Assembly: GCF_000521215.1 (NCBI RefSeq)
Contig: NZ_KI928941.1
Location: 1 to 64,000 of the forward strand
Direction: 5' to 3'
Source of the DNA: Labrenzia sp. DG1229
GTDB taxonomy: Bacteria > Pseudomonadota > Alphaproteobacteria > Rhizobiales > Stappiaceae
Length of the DNA: 64,000 nucleotides
The position numbers were made by a program, and so were the translations under genes. Positions within the stretch are counted from its first letter, which is position 1. Each line of letters starts with the position of its first letter. Of this stretch, positions 9,116 through 19,380 are shown one piece after another. The notes under the pieces were generated by a model that ran no database searches, was not told the DNA's origin, and saw nothing but the letters and a program-made list of their open reading frames with translations.

Positions 9116-9622
9116 TCAGTCGTTTCCAGCCACGTCTCTTTTTTCCAGGAGTGCCTTCAAACGTTCTTCTTCTTCCTCAGAAAGGTTCGCAGAACCTGAT
9201 GTCGCAACTTGCGAACCGCGCCGTGAACGATTGCGCAGCGCCAGAACAATCGCAATCAGTCCGGCAAGCAGGGCGGCAGGCCCTGCCGCCCAAAGGACAA
9301 GCGTATGCCAGGCAAAACGCGGCTTCAGCAGCACGAATTCGCCGTAACGGGAAACGAGATAGTCAATCACTTGTCCGTCGCTGTCTCCAGCGACGAGACG
9401 CTCGCGCACCAGGACGCGCAGGTCCTTGGCCAAGGGTGCATCACTGTCATCAATGGACTGGTTCTGGCACACCATGCACCGAAGTTCCGCTGAAAGCGCC
9501 CTTGCCCGGGCTTCCAGTGCCGGATCGTCAAGCACTTCTTCAGGGGCAACTGCCAGCGCAGGTGCAGTGAGAATGGCAAATGCCAGAAACAGGCTTGTCA
9601 GAACTGTCCGGATCATCAACAC
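9116..9622 (-). CDS. ccmH: Cytochrome c maturation protein CcmH
   Basis: CcmH (CycL) keeps the CXXCH cysteines of apocytochrome c reduced for haem attachment at the periplasmic face. The protein has an N-terminal signal/anchor, the redox motif [11 protein letters not shown] (Cys49 and Cys52) and a C-terminal membrane helix ([22 protein letters not shown]) before a charged tail. Possible starts are GTG 9622, TTG 9619 and ATG 9616 behind GGAG overlapping the end of ccmF. It is the last gene of ccmI-E-F-H. In rhizobia degP commonly follows here; it is absent from this position. Confidence 0.95.
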   Translation of the reverse strand: MLMIRTVLTSLFLAFAILTAPALAVAPEEVLDDPALEARARALSAELRCMVCQNQSIDDSDAPLAKDLRVLVRERLVAGDSDGQVIDYLVSRYGEFVLLKPRFAWHTLVLWAAGPAALLAGLIAIVLALRNRSRRGSQVATSGSANLSEEEEERLKALLEKRDVAGND

Positions 9623-9623
9623 G

Positions 9624-11612
9624 TTACTCCGCCGCGGCCGTCTGAACCGCCTTGCGGCGCGCTGCCGGTTTCGGCGCCCCGACCCGGAGCCGGCGATCAG
9701 CCATTGAAAACACCGCCCCGAGGGACATGATCACGCAACCGATCCAGATCAGCGTGATCAGTGGTTTATAGTAGACGCGAACATCGACGGCACCATCACC
9801 TCGGCTTTCTCCGAGCGACAGGTAAAGTTGCGAGAAGCCGGTCGTATGGATGCCAGCCTCGGTCGTCGGCATCTGGCGCGCGGTGTAGACGCGCTTCGAA
9901 GGATCTAGCTCGGCCACGTAGGCGCCAGCCTTGCGAATAGTGAAATGGCCGACTTCCTCGGTATAGTTCGGACCGCGGCGCGGCGCCGCACCGTCGAATG
10001 TCACTTCGTATCCGGACAGCTCGATGCTGTCGCCCGGCCGCATTGTTTCGATGCGCTCCTCCTGAAATGCGGACGCCGTCACAATACCAAGCACCGTGAC
10101 ACCAACGCCGAAATGCGCGACGACCGTGCCCCAGGCAGACCCGGGCAATCCGACAAGACGAGAGAACCCTCGTTTCGGGCCGATTTCAAAAAACTTCACA
10201 CGGGTCACGATCTCGGAAACCGCACCGGCCATGACCCAGACCGCGAGGCCCACACCCATTGGTGCCAGTACCTTTTCCATACCCCACAGCCAGAACGTCA
10301 CGAGCGCGAACAAGAGCGCAAGACCGAAAGCCGCGTATAGCCGCTGGCTGGCTGCATGAAGGTCGCCCCGTTTCCAGGACAGAACCGGACCGAACGGGAT
10401 CGCCATCAGCAGAGGCACCATCAGCGGACCGAAAGTCAGATTAAAGAATGGGGCTCCGACCGAAATCTTCTCTCCCGTGATTGCATCAAGTGCAAGCGGA
10501 TACAGCGTGCCGACAAACACCGCCGCGCAAGCCGCCGTCAGGAAAAGGTTGTTCAGTACCAGCCCTCCCTCGCGGCTGATAGGTGCGAAAAGCCCGCCCT
10601 GTTTCAGCATCGGAGCCCGCCATGCATATAGCGACAGGGACCCGCCGATGAAGATGCACAGGAGGACCAGTATGAACACACCGCGCGCCGGGTCCGTCGC
10701 GAAGGCGTGGACAGATGTCAGAACACCAGAACGCACAAGAAAAGTGCCGAGCAGAGAGAGCGAGAACGTGAATATGGCCAGAAGGACCGTCCAGATCTTC
10801 AGCGCCTCGCGTTTTTCCATGACAATCGCTGAATGAAGCAAAGCTGTTCCGGCAATCCAGGGCATGAAACTTGCGTTTTCGACCGGGTCCCAGAACCACC
10901 AGCCACCCCAGCCGAGTTCGTAATAGGCCCAGTAAGACCCCATGGCGATGCCAAGTGTCAGGAAACACCAGGCCAGTAGCGTCCAGGGACGAACCCAGCG
11001 CGCCCAGGCGGCATCCGTGCGACCAAGAAGCAGGGCTGCAACCGCGAATGAAAACGTGATGGAGAAGCCGACATAGCCGATATAGAGAAGCGGCGGATGA
11101 ATCGCGAGACCGATATCCTGCAGGATCGGATTTAGATCCGCGCCTTCCAGAGGCGGACCGGCCACACGCTCGAAAGGGTTGGACGTTGCCAGGAGGAACA
11201 GAATGAAACCGGCCGAAACCCAGGCCTGAACCGAAAGCGTTGCCGCCTTGAGATCTTTCGGCAGGTTACCGCCGAAAAATCCGACAAGCGCCCCGAAAAA
11301 CACGAGAATGAGGACCCAGAGGAGCATGGACCCCTCGTGATTGCCCCAGACGCCGGTGAATTTATAGATCAGTGGCTTGGCGGAATGGGAATTCTGCAGC
11401 ACGTTCAGAACCGAGAAATCCGAATTCAGATAGGCTACAGTCAATGCGACGAACGATATGAGCACCAATACGAACAACATGACGGATACAGGCGGCGCAA
11501 CAGCCATCAGTCTGTCATCTCCCGACAGTGCCCCCCAAAGCGGCAGAACGCACTGGACGAGCGTCAGCGCAAAGGCCAGCACGAGTGCGTAGTGTCCCAG
11601 TTCAACGATCAT
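9624..11612 (-). CDS. ccmF: Haem lyase CcmF
   Basis: CcmF (CycK) is the large polytopic subunit of the haem ligation complex that moves haem from CcmE to apocytochrome c. At 662 residues it is of normal family length, with about 14-15 predicted membrane helices. The tryptophan-rich WWD motif ([16 protein letters not shown]) is intact, and membrane-flanking histidines are present (for example [19 protein letters not shown]). The gap to ccmH is one base and to ccmE about 30 bases, so the four ccm genes form one operon. Confidence 0.97.
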   Translation of the reverse strand: MIVELGHYALVLAFALTLVQCVLPLWGALSGDDRLMAVAPPVSVMLFVLVLISFVALTVAYLNSDFSVLNVLQNSHSAKPLIYKFTGVWGNHEGSMLLWVLILVFFGALVGFFGGNLPKDLKAATLSVQAWVSAGFILFLLATSNPFERVAGPPLEGADLNPILQDIGLAIHPPLLYIGYVGFSITFSFAVAALLLGRTDAAWARWVRPWTLLAWCFLTLGIAMGSYWAYYELGWGGWWFWDPVENASFMPWIAGTALLHSAIVMEKREALKIWTVLLAIFTFSLSLLGTFLVRSGVLTSVHAFATDPARGVFILVLLCIFIGGSLSLYAWRAPMLKQGGLFAPISREGGLVLNNLFLTAACAAVFVGTLYPLALDAITGEKISVGAPFFNLTFGPLMVPLLMAIPFGPVLSWKRGDLHAASQRLYAAFGLALLFALVTFWLWGMEKVLAPMGVGLAVWVMAGAVSEIVTRVKFFEIGPKRGFSRLVGLPGSAWGTVVAHFGVGVTVLGIVTASAFQEERIETMRPGDSIELSGYEVTFDGAAPRRGPNYTEEVGHFTIRKAGAYVAELDPSKRVYTARQMPTTEAGIHTTGFSQLYLSLGESRGDGAVDVRVYYKPLITLIWIGCVIMSLGAVFSMADRRLRVGAPKPAARRKAVQTAAAE

Positions 11613-11642
11613 TTTCGCGTCCTGTCTCTCCCGTGGCAGCTT

Positions 11643-12092
11643 CTAGTTGGCTTCGCCTTCGCCACCCTGCCAATGCCCCTGATCCTTCAGCGCTTCAGCG
11701 ACTTCCTTGGGCATGTAATTCTCGTCATGCTTGGCAAGAACGCTATCGGCAACGAAAACACCGTTCGGTCCAATGACCCCCTCTGTCACGACCCCCTGCC
11801 CCTCACGAAACAGGTCCGGTAGTATTCCTTTATAGGTAACGGCAACGGCGTTCGCCATGTCCGTCACCCGGAAACTCACCTGAGCATTGTCCGACTTCTC
11901 GACGGATCCTTCCTCGACCAGCCCGCCAAGTCGAATGCGCTGTCCGGCGGGCATTGTTTTTTGCGTGATGTCGGTCGGGCTTTGAAAAAAGACGATCTGA
12001 TCGTTCAAGGCAAAAAGTATCAGGCCGAGCGCAATTGCCAGCACGGCTCCTGCCGATCCGATCAGGGTCAACCTTCTCTGCTTGCGTGTCAT
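11643..12092 (-). CDS. ccmE: Haem chaperone CcmE
   Basis: CcmE (CycJ) is a membrane-anchored periplasmic chaperone that binds haem covalently. It is 149 residues with an N-terminal anchor helix (about 8-28), an OB-fold core ([12 protein letters not shown] ... [10 protein letters not shown]) and the haem-binding motif AKHDENYMP, with His122 as the attachment residue and the nearby tyrosine as ligand. It lies between ccmI and ccmF. Confidence 0.96.
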   Translation of the reverse strand: MTRKQRRLTLIGSAGAVLAIALGLILFALNDQIVFFQSPTDITQKTMPAGQRIRLGGLVEEGSVEKSDNAQVSFRVTDMANAVAVTYKGILPDLFREGQGVVTEGVIGPNGVFVADSVLAKHDENYMPKEVAEALKDQGHWQGGEGEAN

Positions 12093-12150
12093 GTGTTCCG
12101 TCCAGTCTGTGCCAGATGAACCTTTGGTCCAGCCGACAAATCCGTTTTTA

Positions 12151-13284
12151 TCAGGACCCGCTTAGCCCAAGTGAACTGGCCGTGTCTTTGATCAGAGACA
12201 AGTCCGCAGGTTTATCTGAATGGGCGGCTTCAGCAGCAGCGAGTGCTTCCTCCGCCTTTTGCTTTTCACCCAGAACCATGTATGCCCGGATCAATCGGCT
12301 CCATTCATCCGCGCTTCCACCGTCCGAAGCAAGACGCCCGGCAAGGCCGTTGACCATTCCCCTGATCATTTCCTGCCGGTCTTCAGCGGACAAGTCCTGC
12401 GAAGCAGCGATATCCGCCTGCGAAGGACCGTTCGGTGCGCTTTCGTCAGAAGGTGCACCCTTCAACTGTGCAAGTTGCTGGCGTGCAACGCCAACCCAGG
12501 CAGCCGTTTCATCAGCTCCGTCCAACAAGTCTTCCCAGGCCTTTACGGCGGCATCGATATTGCCATCCTGGCCCAGGGCAATGGCAAGAAAGAACCTGGG
12601 TTTGGCTGCGGAAGGCTGCAAGGCTACCGCCTGCTCGAAGGCTTTCCTCGCCTCTTCCGTAACGAGCCCCTGGTTGGCCATTGTAAGAGCTTCCCCCATG
12701 TCGGTCAGCCAATCCGGATTCGGTCCCATGATACGGATTGCGTTGGCATAGGCACGCGCGGATGCCTGCGGTTGACCCATCGACAAATAGACCGGTGCTA
12801 TCACCGACCATCCCTGCCCGTCTTCGGGGTTTTCTGACAAATGGCGCTCGACACGCGCCAATAGCACATCGACCGACTGCCCTTCAGCGGGCGCGCTCAA
12901 TCGCGTTATCAGCGGCTGGTCGGGTTCTTCGGGAGAGCCGAGAGCGAAGTAGGTGCCAAGCGCAAAGAGCGGCAGGGCTGCCAGCGCGAAAACCTGGGCA
13001 GTCTTCAACCGTCCTCCGGAGGCGGTGATCTGGTGTTGCTGCTCATTCTTGTCGTGCGCAGCAAGCAACCGTCGGGCAATTTCGGTTCGCGCAGCTTCAG
13101 CGGCTTCGGGCTCTATCAGCCCGCGTTCCAACTCGCTATCGATGGCAGAGAGCTGTTCCCTGTAGACCGCTTCATCCGCACTCCCGTCCGCTCTTGCCTG
13201 CGCCTTGCCGGCCCGTGCGAGCGGAACAAGAACAGACAACGCGGCAACACCCGTCATGAGAGCGAGTAGGATCCAGAATATCAT
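12151..13284 (-). CDS. ccmI: Cytochrome c maturation protein CcmI
   Basis: CcmI (CycH) is the apocytochrome c chaperone of the ligation complex. This 377-residue protein begins with a membrane helix ([21 protein letters not shown]), then a cytoplasmic leucine-zipper-like segment ([29 protein letters not shown], given here only as the family hallmark region), a second membrane helix ([18 protein letters not shown]) and a periplasmic TPR domain (about residues 150-300). It is the first gene of the ccm operon. The ccmABCDG genes are not in the window, as is usual where the two ccm sets are separated. Confidence 0.92.
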   Translation of the reverse strand: MIFWILLALMTGVAALSVLVPLARAGKAQARADGSADEAVYREQLSAIDSELERGLIEPEAAEAARTEIARRLLAAHDKNEQQHQITASGGRLKTAQVFALAALPLFALGTYFALGSPEEPDQPLITRLSAPAEGQSVDVLLARVERHLSENPEDGQGWSVIAPVYLSMGQPQASARAYANAIRIMGPNPDWLTDMGEALTMANQGLVTEEARKAFEQAVALQPSAAKPRFFLAIALGQDGNIDAAVKAWEDLLDGADETAAWVGVARQQLAQLKGAPSDESAPNGPSQADIAASQDLSAEDRQEMIRGMVNGLAGRLASDGGSADEWSRLIRAYMVLGEKQKAEEALAAAEAAHSDKPADLSLIKDTASSLGLSGS

Positions 13285-13402
13285 GGGCGCACTATAGACA
13301 GCGCAAACTCGGCAATTGCAAGACGATTGGGCTGTGACCAGCCGTCGCGCCGCTCAAATCCCGTTGACCCGCCGTCAGCAACAGTGTTCTTTGAGCCGGA
13401 TC

Positions 13403-14878
13403 CTACCAGCGCTCGAGTGCGCTTGAAACCAGTTTGCGTTCCGGTGCAGGTTCGTTTTGCTTTTCCTTTCCGGTTGCCTTTGCCACCGCGGACTGACGGC
13501 TGCGCCGAAGCTGGCCGGCATAGTCCGCACCAAAATAGATTTCGGAAAGCATGATCGCGACATCGACTGCCGCAAGCTGCGCCTCCGCCTCCTGGCCATG
13601 CAGTTTTCCAAGGTCGGTGATTAGTGAACGAGTGACAATTTCAAGAGTCTGTTCAACAGTTTGACGTGTTTGCTTACCAATTTCGTTTACCGCAAACGTC
13701 TCGGACGCATTCCGAGCCATCGTGACAACGCGCAAGGTCCGAATGGCTTCGTCAATTGCTGGCTGTTCTATCCTGAGCTGACCGTCCCTATCGACTTTGG
13801 GTACCTGTAGCGCCCTGCGAATGGCTCCATGTGCGTTTTTGAGTTCGCGCGTCACCTCACCAGAGATGTTTCGCTTGGTCTCGGCCAACCGCTGATGCCA
13901 TCGTCCGGAAATGGACAGGTCCATATCCCGTTCAACACCCCGCACAAGCGTATGATATTCTGACAGTGCCTGCGAAAACGCGACCGGATCCGGATTGTTG
14001 TTCCTGTGCTCAAGCGCGAGTATCTGCAGACGTTCCGCCTCGCTCATAACAACGTCGACCATGGAGGCGAACTGCGATCCGGCAATGACCTTGGGATCCT
14101 GGTCTCCAGCCAACCGGCCTGCGAATGTGCAAAGCGCGGACGGCGCCTCGGACCGTTCAACCAGCGCCGCTGCGAGCAGGGGAACGTGATCCGGAAAGCG
14201 CGCTGAACACTTGTCCACGAGGCGCAACACATCATGATCCTGCTTGAGACGGTGCTCGTTGATCCGCTCGGGAATACTTTGCAGAAACGGAACCAGCCAT
14301 CGTTCGGCAGCAAAGATCTTGTGAATGTCCTTGAGTTCGGAAATGCCGCGCTCGCCACCGAGTTCCACGCCGATCTGGCGCCGCACCTTGTCCGAAATCT
14401 CGCTGCGTTCCAACGTTTCCTCGACCGCTTCCACAGACCGGGTTCTGAGCGCCTGTACAAGGGCAGCAACTCGCTCGTCGCCGACGGTCGCATCGCCAGC
14501 CTGATCAAGCACGGTCTTGACTTCATTCGGGATCACATCCCTGCCGAGCCAGTTCCAGACCCGATCCAGCATGATCCGATTGATCCGGCCTTCCTGCCGG
14601 TTGGGCAGGGTTTCACCGATCAGGAAGTCATTGAGGGGAGCGAAAAACATCCTCTGAACCTGCGCGCGCCGAAACTCGCCGTTCGGAATACCGCCGGAAA
14701 GAGCTTGCGGCTTGCGCATGAGTGTAACGGCAGCTGTAAGAATCAAACTGAGATGCGGATCAGAATTACTTTTGCCCTTGGCCTGCTCCAAATTGCTGAC
14801 CAGTGCCTCGACCGCTTGCGGGCTCAAGCTGCTTAGGTAGTCTTTAATTTTACTCTCAAGCTCGTTCGAGTAGGTCAT
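13403..14878 (-). CDS. Conserved helical protein of unknown function
   Basis: A 491-residue protein without signal peptide or membrane helix, strongly helical and rich in charged residues. I do not recognise the family. The start MTYSNELESKIKDYLSSLSP is the first ATG and the codon use matches the neighbours, so the frame is surely coding. Its C terminus is low in complexity (KATGKEKQNEPAPERK). It sits between the feuNPQ/lipoprotein block and the ccm operon, on the same strand but with gaps over 100 bases on both sides. Confidence 0.85.
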   Translation of the reverse strand: MTYSNELESKIKDYLSSLSPQAVEALVSNLEQAKGKSNSDPHLSLILTAAVTLMRKPQALSGGIPNGEFRRAQVQRMFFAPLNDFLIGETLPNRQEGRINRIMLDRVWNWLGRDVIPNEVKTVLDQAGDATVGDERVAALVQALRTRSVEAVEETLERSEISDKVRRQIGVELGGERGISELKDIHKIFAAERWLVPFLQSIPERINEHRLKQDHDVLRLVDKCSARFPDHVPLLAAALVERSEAPSALCTFAGRLAGDQDPKVIAGSQFASMVDVVMSEAERLQILALEHRNNNPDPVAFSQALSEYHTLVRGVERDMDLSISGRWHQRLAETKRNISGEVTRELKNAHGAIRRALQVPKVDRDGQLRIEQPAIDEAIRTLRVVTMARNASETFAVNEIGKQTRQTVEQTLEIVTRSLITDLGKLHGQEAEAQLAAVDVAIMLSEIYFGADYAGQLRRSRQSAVAKATGKEKQNEPAPERKLVSSALERW

Positions 14879-14985
14879 TCAAAGGGTCAACGCCGCAATC
14901 CGGATCCGGTCGATAATACCGGCGCAAGGATTAAGCAATTGTTGAGAATAAACCTATCTTTTCCGGCGGTATTAACCGTTGACAC

Positions 14986-15423
14986 CTATCCGATGACCGT
15001 CCAGTCGCCCCGTCCGGATTCGCAAGCGGTTCCGCGCGCCTGAAGTGTGCGGCCCTGAAGTACCATTTCGTGGGTAAATTCGCGGCACTTCGTGTCGTTG
15101 ACGGTATAGACCGGACCAGGCCTGACCTGTCCGCTTCGACCTGTACGGTCATTCTGCCAGGCCACGGCGGCACCAAGGCCCCTTGATCTCAAGGCACGGT
15201 TCTGGGCGTCCTCGGCAGCACGGCGGTCGGACGGATCCAAAACATTGCCAAACTCGTTGTTCACCAACACCGAAATGGCAGTGTTCGCCTCGGTGCCTGA
15301 AACATTGACGCCGGGGTCACCGAAAGACGACCCCCAACCGCCTGAGCCATTGCTTCCAGACGTCGTAGAGCATCCTGCCAGAACGGCAGCAAGGGCAACA
15401 CATGTGGCACTGCGTAAACGCAT
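14986..15423 (-). CDS. 17 kDa surface-antigen-like lipoprotein
   Basis: A 145-residue lipoprotein. The signal peptide ends in the lipobox LAGC (MRLRSATCVALAAVLAGC), so the mature protein is lipidated and probably outer-membrane located. The C-terminal part (AVAWQNDRTGRSGQVRPG, then CREFTHEM and GTACESGRGDW) matches the RT0821/Lpp0805 or 17 kDa antigen type, including the paired cysteines. The ATG at 15423 is preferred over an upstream start at 15447, because only the former begins with a signal peptide. The cellular role of the family is not settled. Confidence 0.85.
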   Translation of the reverse strand: MRLRSATCVALAAVLAGCSTTSGSNGSGGWGSSFGDPGVNVSGTEANTAISVLVNNEFGNVLDPSDRRAAEDAQNRALRSRGLGAAVAWQNDRTGRSGQVRPGPVYTVNDTKCREFTHEMVLQGRTLQARGTACESGRGDWTVIG

Positions 15424-15592
15424 GCTTGAAAGCTCCCCCGAGAGCAACAGACAGGATCAAACCCGAAGACAGGCCAGTGGTATTTTGAATTTGTGGCCGA
15501 ACTTGGCCAGACAGTGGTCTTTTCGTCCCGGTGTCGGATCACATCCTAACACAGCGCTCCGGCGCCGGTCTCTTCGCCGTCGTCGTAATCCC

Positions 15593-17020
15593 CTATTCCC
15601 TCGTCAATGCCGGCAGCACAAGGCTGGCTTTCAAACCTCCCAGAGAAGATTTTTCGAGGTTGAGAGTACCACCGTAAAGTGCCGCAAGGTCTGCGACAAT
15701 TGACAAGCCAAGACCTGTTCCGGGCACGGTTTCATCGAGCCTCCTGCCACGTTTGACAGCTTCAGCCCTTTGTTCAGGAGAAAGGCCCGGTCCGTCGTCT
15801 TCGACCGTAAGCACGAACATCTCGCGGTTCGTGGCCGGATCGTCCCGAGACACAATGTTGACCATGGCCCTTGAAGACGCCCATTTGCAGGCATTGTCGA
15901 TCAGGTTGCCTCCCATTTCCTCAAGATCCTGGCTCTCACCCCGAAAGCGGATGTCCCCGGTCTGGTTGAACGCAACCTCGATACCCTTGTCCTGATAGAT
16001 TTTCCTCATTGCCCGTATCAGCCTGCCAAGAACCGGTTCGGTTTCGCAGGATACACCGATCACCCGTCGCTGTGCTGCCATCCGCGCGCGTTCGAGATGA
16101 TGTTGAATCTGGGTCGACATGATCGCCGCCTGCTCGCTCACCTTGTCGGCAAACGGACCTTGTGAAGCTCGCGCCTCGTTGGAGATCACTGAAAGCGGTG
16201 TCTTCAGGCCATGTGCGAGATTGCCGACATGGGTTCGAGCTCGTTCGACAATTTCCTTGTTGGAGACGATGAGCGCATTCAACTCGACTGCCAAAGGCGC
16301 GATTTCGCGCGGCAAGGCCTCATCAATGCGCTCCGCTTCTCCCAGCCTAACCGCAGAGAGCGAGGAGCGCAGCCTTGCCAGAGGCCTGAGGCCGACCCGG
16401 ACTTGAAGGAAAATTGCGAGAATGAGGCCAATACCGACGATGCAGAGCGTCAAGGTGACCGTCCGCGAGAATTCTGCAATGTCCGCCCAGAACCCGGCCG
16501 TTGCAGCCCCCACCGCGATAACGTAGGAGGCCTCTCCGATCGTGATGCGCTGCTGCAGGACCCGCACTTCATCTCCCGTCGGACCGCTGACAAAACCCGC
16601 ACTGCTGTCCATGTCGCCAATCGGAGGTGTATTCAACGGATCACCGAGCAGTGATTCGGACGCAAACATTATCGACGGGTTGTCGGCGCGCCGCACGGTC
16701 CAGTACCACCCGGACAAGGGCAGGGAAAATCTCGGATCGCCCCGGTAGACCGGCGCCGCAACCGACTGGATCGACGTTTCCGGCCCGCCGTCCTGACCTG
16801 TTTCCAGCATTCCGGCGATGAGGCCCTTGATATGAACTTCCAGCTGGGCATCAAAGGCCCGCTCACTTGCGCTCTGATAAAGACTGACGAGGAAAATGCC
16901 TGCCAATGCAAGTGTTATGGTGGACCAGACGGCCGCAACAAAGACCAGCCGGGCCGCGAGAGACCACTGACGACTACCTGTCTGTTGCGCCTTGGCGACA
17001 GCATCACGGTCAGTCGTCAC
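15593..17020 (-). CDS. feuQ: Sensor histidine kinase FeuQ-like
   Basis: An inner-membrane sensor kinase of about 475 residues with two membrane helices (near 25-45 and 185-210) bracketing a periplasmic sensor loop, a HAMP-like linker, the H box NLAHGLKTPLSVI (His near 265), N box GNLIDNACKWA, G1 EDDGPGLS and G2 GTGLGLSIV. The GTG at 17020 behind GGAGAG is preferred to a TTG four codons upstream; it overlaps the response-regulator gene by 11 bases. The arrangement feuN-feuP-feuQ next to ccmI genes matches rhizobia, where FeuPQ controls cyclic glucan export genes. The target in this organism is unknown. Confidence 0.9.
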   Translation of the reverse strand: MTTDRDAVAKAQQTGSRQWSLAARLVFVAAVWSTITLALAGIFLVSLYQSASERAFDAQLEVHIKGLIAGMLETGQDGGPETSIQSVAAPVYRGDPRFSLPLSGWYWTVRRADNPSIMFASESLLGDPLNTPPIGDMDSSAGFVSGPTGDEVRVLQQRITIGEASYVIAVGAATAGFWADIAEFSRTVTLTLCIVGIGLILAIFLQVRVGLRPLARLRSSLSAVRLGEAERIDEALPREIAPLAVELNALIVSNKEIVERARTHVGNLAHGLKTPLSVISNEARASQGPFADKVSEQAAIMSTQIQHHLERARMAAQRRVIGVSCETEPVLGRLIRAMRKIYQDKGIEVAFNQTGDIRFRGESQDLEEMGGNLIDNACKWASSRAMVNIVSRDDPATNREMFVLTVEDDGPGLSPEQRAEAVKRGRRLDETVPGTGLGLSIVADLAALYGGTLNLEKSSLGGLKASLVLPALTRE

Positions 17021-17678
17021 TGGGCTCTCCAAGACGGTACCCGAGGCCCCTGATCGTTTCGATCATGTCCGAACCGATTTTCTTTCGCAATCTGCCGACG
17101 AACACTTCGACCGTGTTAGAGTCCCTGTCGAAGTCCTGATCGTAGAGATGCTCGGTCAGTTCGGTCCTGGAAATCACCTTGCCGCGGTGATGCAGCAGAT
17201 AAGAGAGCAATCGATATTCGTGGGATGTGAGCTTGATAGGATTGCCGTCGACGGTTACCCGCCCCGCTCTCAGATCCAGGCGCACGGGGCCGCAGATCAG
17301 CTCGTTGGAGGCATGGCCGGCTGCCCTGCGAACGAGTGCGCGTACGCGAGCCAGCACTTCTTCCATGTGAAACGGCTTGGCGACATAGTCATCTGCACCG
17401 GCGTCGATGCCGGCCACCTTGTCTGACCAGCGGTCACGGGCAGTTAGAATCAGGACAGGCATGGTTCGGCCGTCCCTGCGCCAGTTTTCCAGCACAGACA
17501 ATCCATCGAGTGTCGGCAGACCAAGATCCAGAACCACCGCATCATAAGGTTCCGTTTCGCCCAGAAAGTGGCCCTCTTCCCCATCAGCGGCACTGTCAAC
17601 AACGTAACCGGCTTCCTCAAGAGCAGTGACAAGCTGACGGTTTAGGTCGGTATCATCTTCGACGACGAGAATTCGCAT
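17010..17678 (-). CDS. feuP: OmpR-family response regulator FeuP-like
   Basis: A 222-residue response regulator with a receiver domain (ILVVEDD acidic pocket, phospho-acceptor Asp51 in VVLDLGLPTLDG, Lys in VAKPF) and a C-terminal OmpR/PhoB winged helix (LTSHEYRLLSYLL ... IETIRGLGYRL). The start at 17678 gives the family's normal N terminus; upstream in-frame codons to 17738 add unrelated residues. It lies between feuN and feuQ and is probably autoregulated through the direct repeat at 18068-18084. The FeuP name is based on similarity plus gene order. Confidence 0.92.
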   Translation of the reverse strand: MRILVVEDDTDLNRQLVTALEEAGYVVDSAADGEEGHFLGETEPYDAVVLDLGLPTLDGLSVLENWRRDGRTMPVLILTARDRWSDKVAGIDAGADDYVAKPFHMEEVLARVRALVRRAAGHASNELICGPVRLDLRAGRVTVDGNPIKLTSHEYRLLSYLLHHRGKVISRTELTEHLYDQDFDRDSNTVEVFVGRLRKKIGSDMIETIRGLGYRLGEPSDD

Positions 17679-17756
17679 TGGAACCAACTTCTTGATTGAT
17701 CGATCGGAACGGTGGATGGCGGCTGCAAATCCGTGCAATTACCGCCGGTGTACCAG

Positions 17757-18011
17757 TCACCGGCTGGCGTTGACTGTGACATTCGTCACCTTGCCACCCT
17801 TGAGAACGGACAAAACGTAGACATAACCACCGCCCTGCTGACAAAGCTGCGCCTTGACGATTTCCCCGCCGGCACGGCCCGCGACCGAACCAAGTGGTGC
17901 GGCCTTGCCGCTCGCCACGGCTTCCCGCGCCTGAGCCTGGGACAGGCAGGCAGCTTCAGCTGGCAGGACAGCAGCGAAGGTCACTAGCAAAAAGGCAAAG
18001 ATCTTTTTCAC
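17757..18011 (-). CDS. feuN: Small periplasmic PepSY-like protein, FeuN-like
   Basis: An 84-residue exported protein: signal peptide MKKIFAFLLVTFAAVLPAEA followed by a single PepSY-like unit (LSQAQAREAVASGKAAPLG ... GGYVYVLSVLKGGKVTNVTV). In Sinorhizobium meliloti a small periplasmic protein, FeuN, encoded beside feuPQ, holds the FeuPQ pathway in check; size, export and position here agree. The GTG at 18011 is chosen because it starts a canonical signal peptide; an ATG at 18044 would add an awkward leader. The gap to feuP is about 80 bases. Confidence 0.8.
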   Translation of the reverse strand: MKKIFAFLLVTFAAVLPAEAACLSQAQAREAVASGKAAPLGSVAGRAGGEIVKAQLCQQGGGYVYVLSVLKGGKVTNVTVNASR

Positions 18012-18426
18012 GAATCCCGTTCCGGTTCTGTGTCTGCAAATCATGGGCAAGGTGTAATCAATTTTACCTGAACGCAAGCTGAACCCGGCATTCAGGTCCT
18101 TTGCGAAGAAACGGAGCCGCTCGACTCGAATTTGGATATTGCCAATCGAGCGCGGTCTGCACAGCAGCCTGGTCGATTTCAAGCAGGGTGCAATGATGTC
18201 CAGTTGGCCTCAAATCCCGGCCGAAGGTGGGTCATTTCAGCCCATCGCCATCATTCCGGCGCCCGCCCTGTTGCCGCAGCGCGCAGTTTTCAACGCCCTG
18301 GAAAGGGACCCAATCATAAAACTCGAGAGGATCTGTAATCTTCGAAAGGGCTTACGGTTCACATTCACAGTAAAACCACTTACATCATGTCTATGCCCAT
18401 TCACGACGAACTGCTAAGCTTTGCCC
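18012..18426. other. Divergent intergenic region upstream of feuN and the DUF1194 gene
   Basis: 415 bases without a convincing gene. It holds the promoter side of the feuNPQ operon, including a direct repeat described separately, and the promoter side of the DUF1194 gene. A plus-strand frame at 18139-18417 is open but has no ribosome binding site and no recognisable protein character. Confidence 0.5.
18068..18084 (-). promoter_or_regulatory. Direct-repeat box upstream of feuN-feuP-feuQ
   Basis: On the transcribed strand GTTCAG-N5-GTTCAG, two identical hexamers spaced 11 bases, or one helical turn, about 57 bases before the feuN start. OmpR-family regulators typically bind such tandem half-sites next to the -35 element, so this is a likely autoregulatory FeuP site. 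Confidence 0.5.
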
Positions 18427-19200
18427 ATGTTCAGGCAATTCGTTCGATCACTCACGGATACCGCACATAATCCTGCCTGCAGCCTGCGCGTTTGCATTGG
18501 CGCTCTTGGCCTTGCCGTTTCCGCAATTGTTCCTGTTCCCGCAGCTGCATGCTCGCTCGCGCTTGTTCTGGCAATGGACGGATCCTCCAGCGTTGACCAT
18601 CTCGAACATGACCTGCAGCTGAACGGGATGGCGCAGGCGCTCAGCGACCCGGATGTCGTTCAGGCGATTGAAGCTGTTGGTGGTATCTGGATCATGAGCT
18701 TTGAATGGAGCGGCCAGCGGCAACACTTCCTTCAATTGGGATGGCAGCACCTGACTGATGCCGAAAGTGCCGAGAGGGCAGCAAGCACCCTCAGAGAGTC
18801 CAGGCGCGGGTTTATCGGTTTCCCCACTGCGATCGGTTACGCATTGGGCTATGCCTCCGTCCAGATGAGCCGTGCACCCGCGAAATGTGCGAGAAAGGTG
18901 ATCGATGTGGCAGGCGACGGGATCAACAACGACGGTTTCCCCCCCTCTAGCGCCTACAAGGCATTTGATTTCGAAGGCATTACCGTTAACGGCCTGGTTA
19001 TTGAAGGAGCCGAAGACTCGCCGCTTCAATACTATCAAAGCCATGTCATCAGCGGTCCTGGAGCGTTTATCGAGGTTGCCGACGACTACCAGGACTACGC
19101 GCGCGCCATGAAGCGCAAGCTCATACGCGAAATCATCGGCAACGGTTATGCAAACCACCAGTCATCGAAGACCGCAACAATAACCGCTTCCCTACCCTGA
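18427..19200 (+). CDS. DUF1194 family exported von Willebrand A-like protein
   Basis: A 257-residue protein (259 if the TTG at 18421 is used). It has an N-terminal signal peptide (GALGLAVSAIVPVPAAA) and then a domain of the DUF1194 type beginning LALVLAMDGSSSVD, where the DxSxS pattern resembles the MIDAS metal site of vWA domains; a further acidic cluster is VIDVAGDGINNDG. The family is alphaproteobacterial and uncharacterised; periplasmic metal-dependent adhesion or scaffolding is only an inference from the fold. The gene stands alone on its strand. Confidence 0.85.
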   Translation: MFRQFVRSLTDTAHNPACSLRVCIGALGLAVSAIVPVPAAACSLALVLAMDGSSSVDHLEHDLQLNGMAQALSDPDVVQAIEAVGGIWIMSFEWSGQRQHFLQLGWQHLTDAESAERAASTLRESRRGFIGFPTAIGYALGYASVQMSRAPAKCARKVIDVAGDGINNDGFPPSSAYKAFDFEGITVNGLVIEGAEDSPLQYYQSHVISGPGAFIEVADDYQDYARAMKRKLIREIIGNGYANHQSSKTATITASLP

Positions 19201-19380
19201 CGACCAGGTCCGGCATCGGCGCAACAGGTTTCTCCCGACAGCCGTTGGAGACGTTTTCAGCCGCCCTCATCCGACGCTTTTAAAAAAACGTCAATTTTCA
19301 GCAAAAAATTATTGTAAAACATGAAATTTTGGTCATATAAGGCAAATTGATAACAAACACTCTTGCAGAAAGCCGGATTC

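Noticed and set aside
18139-18417. 92-codon plus-strand frame between feuN and the DUF1194 gene
   Set aside because: No ribosome binding site, no signal or domain, and it overlaps the promoter region.
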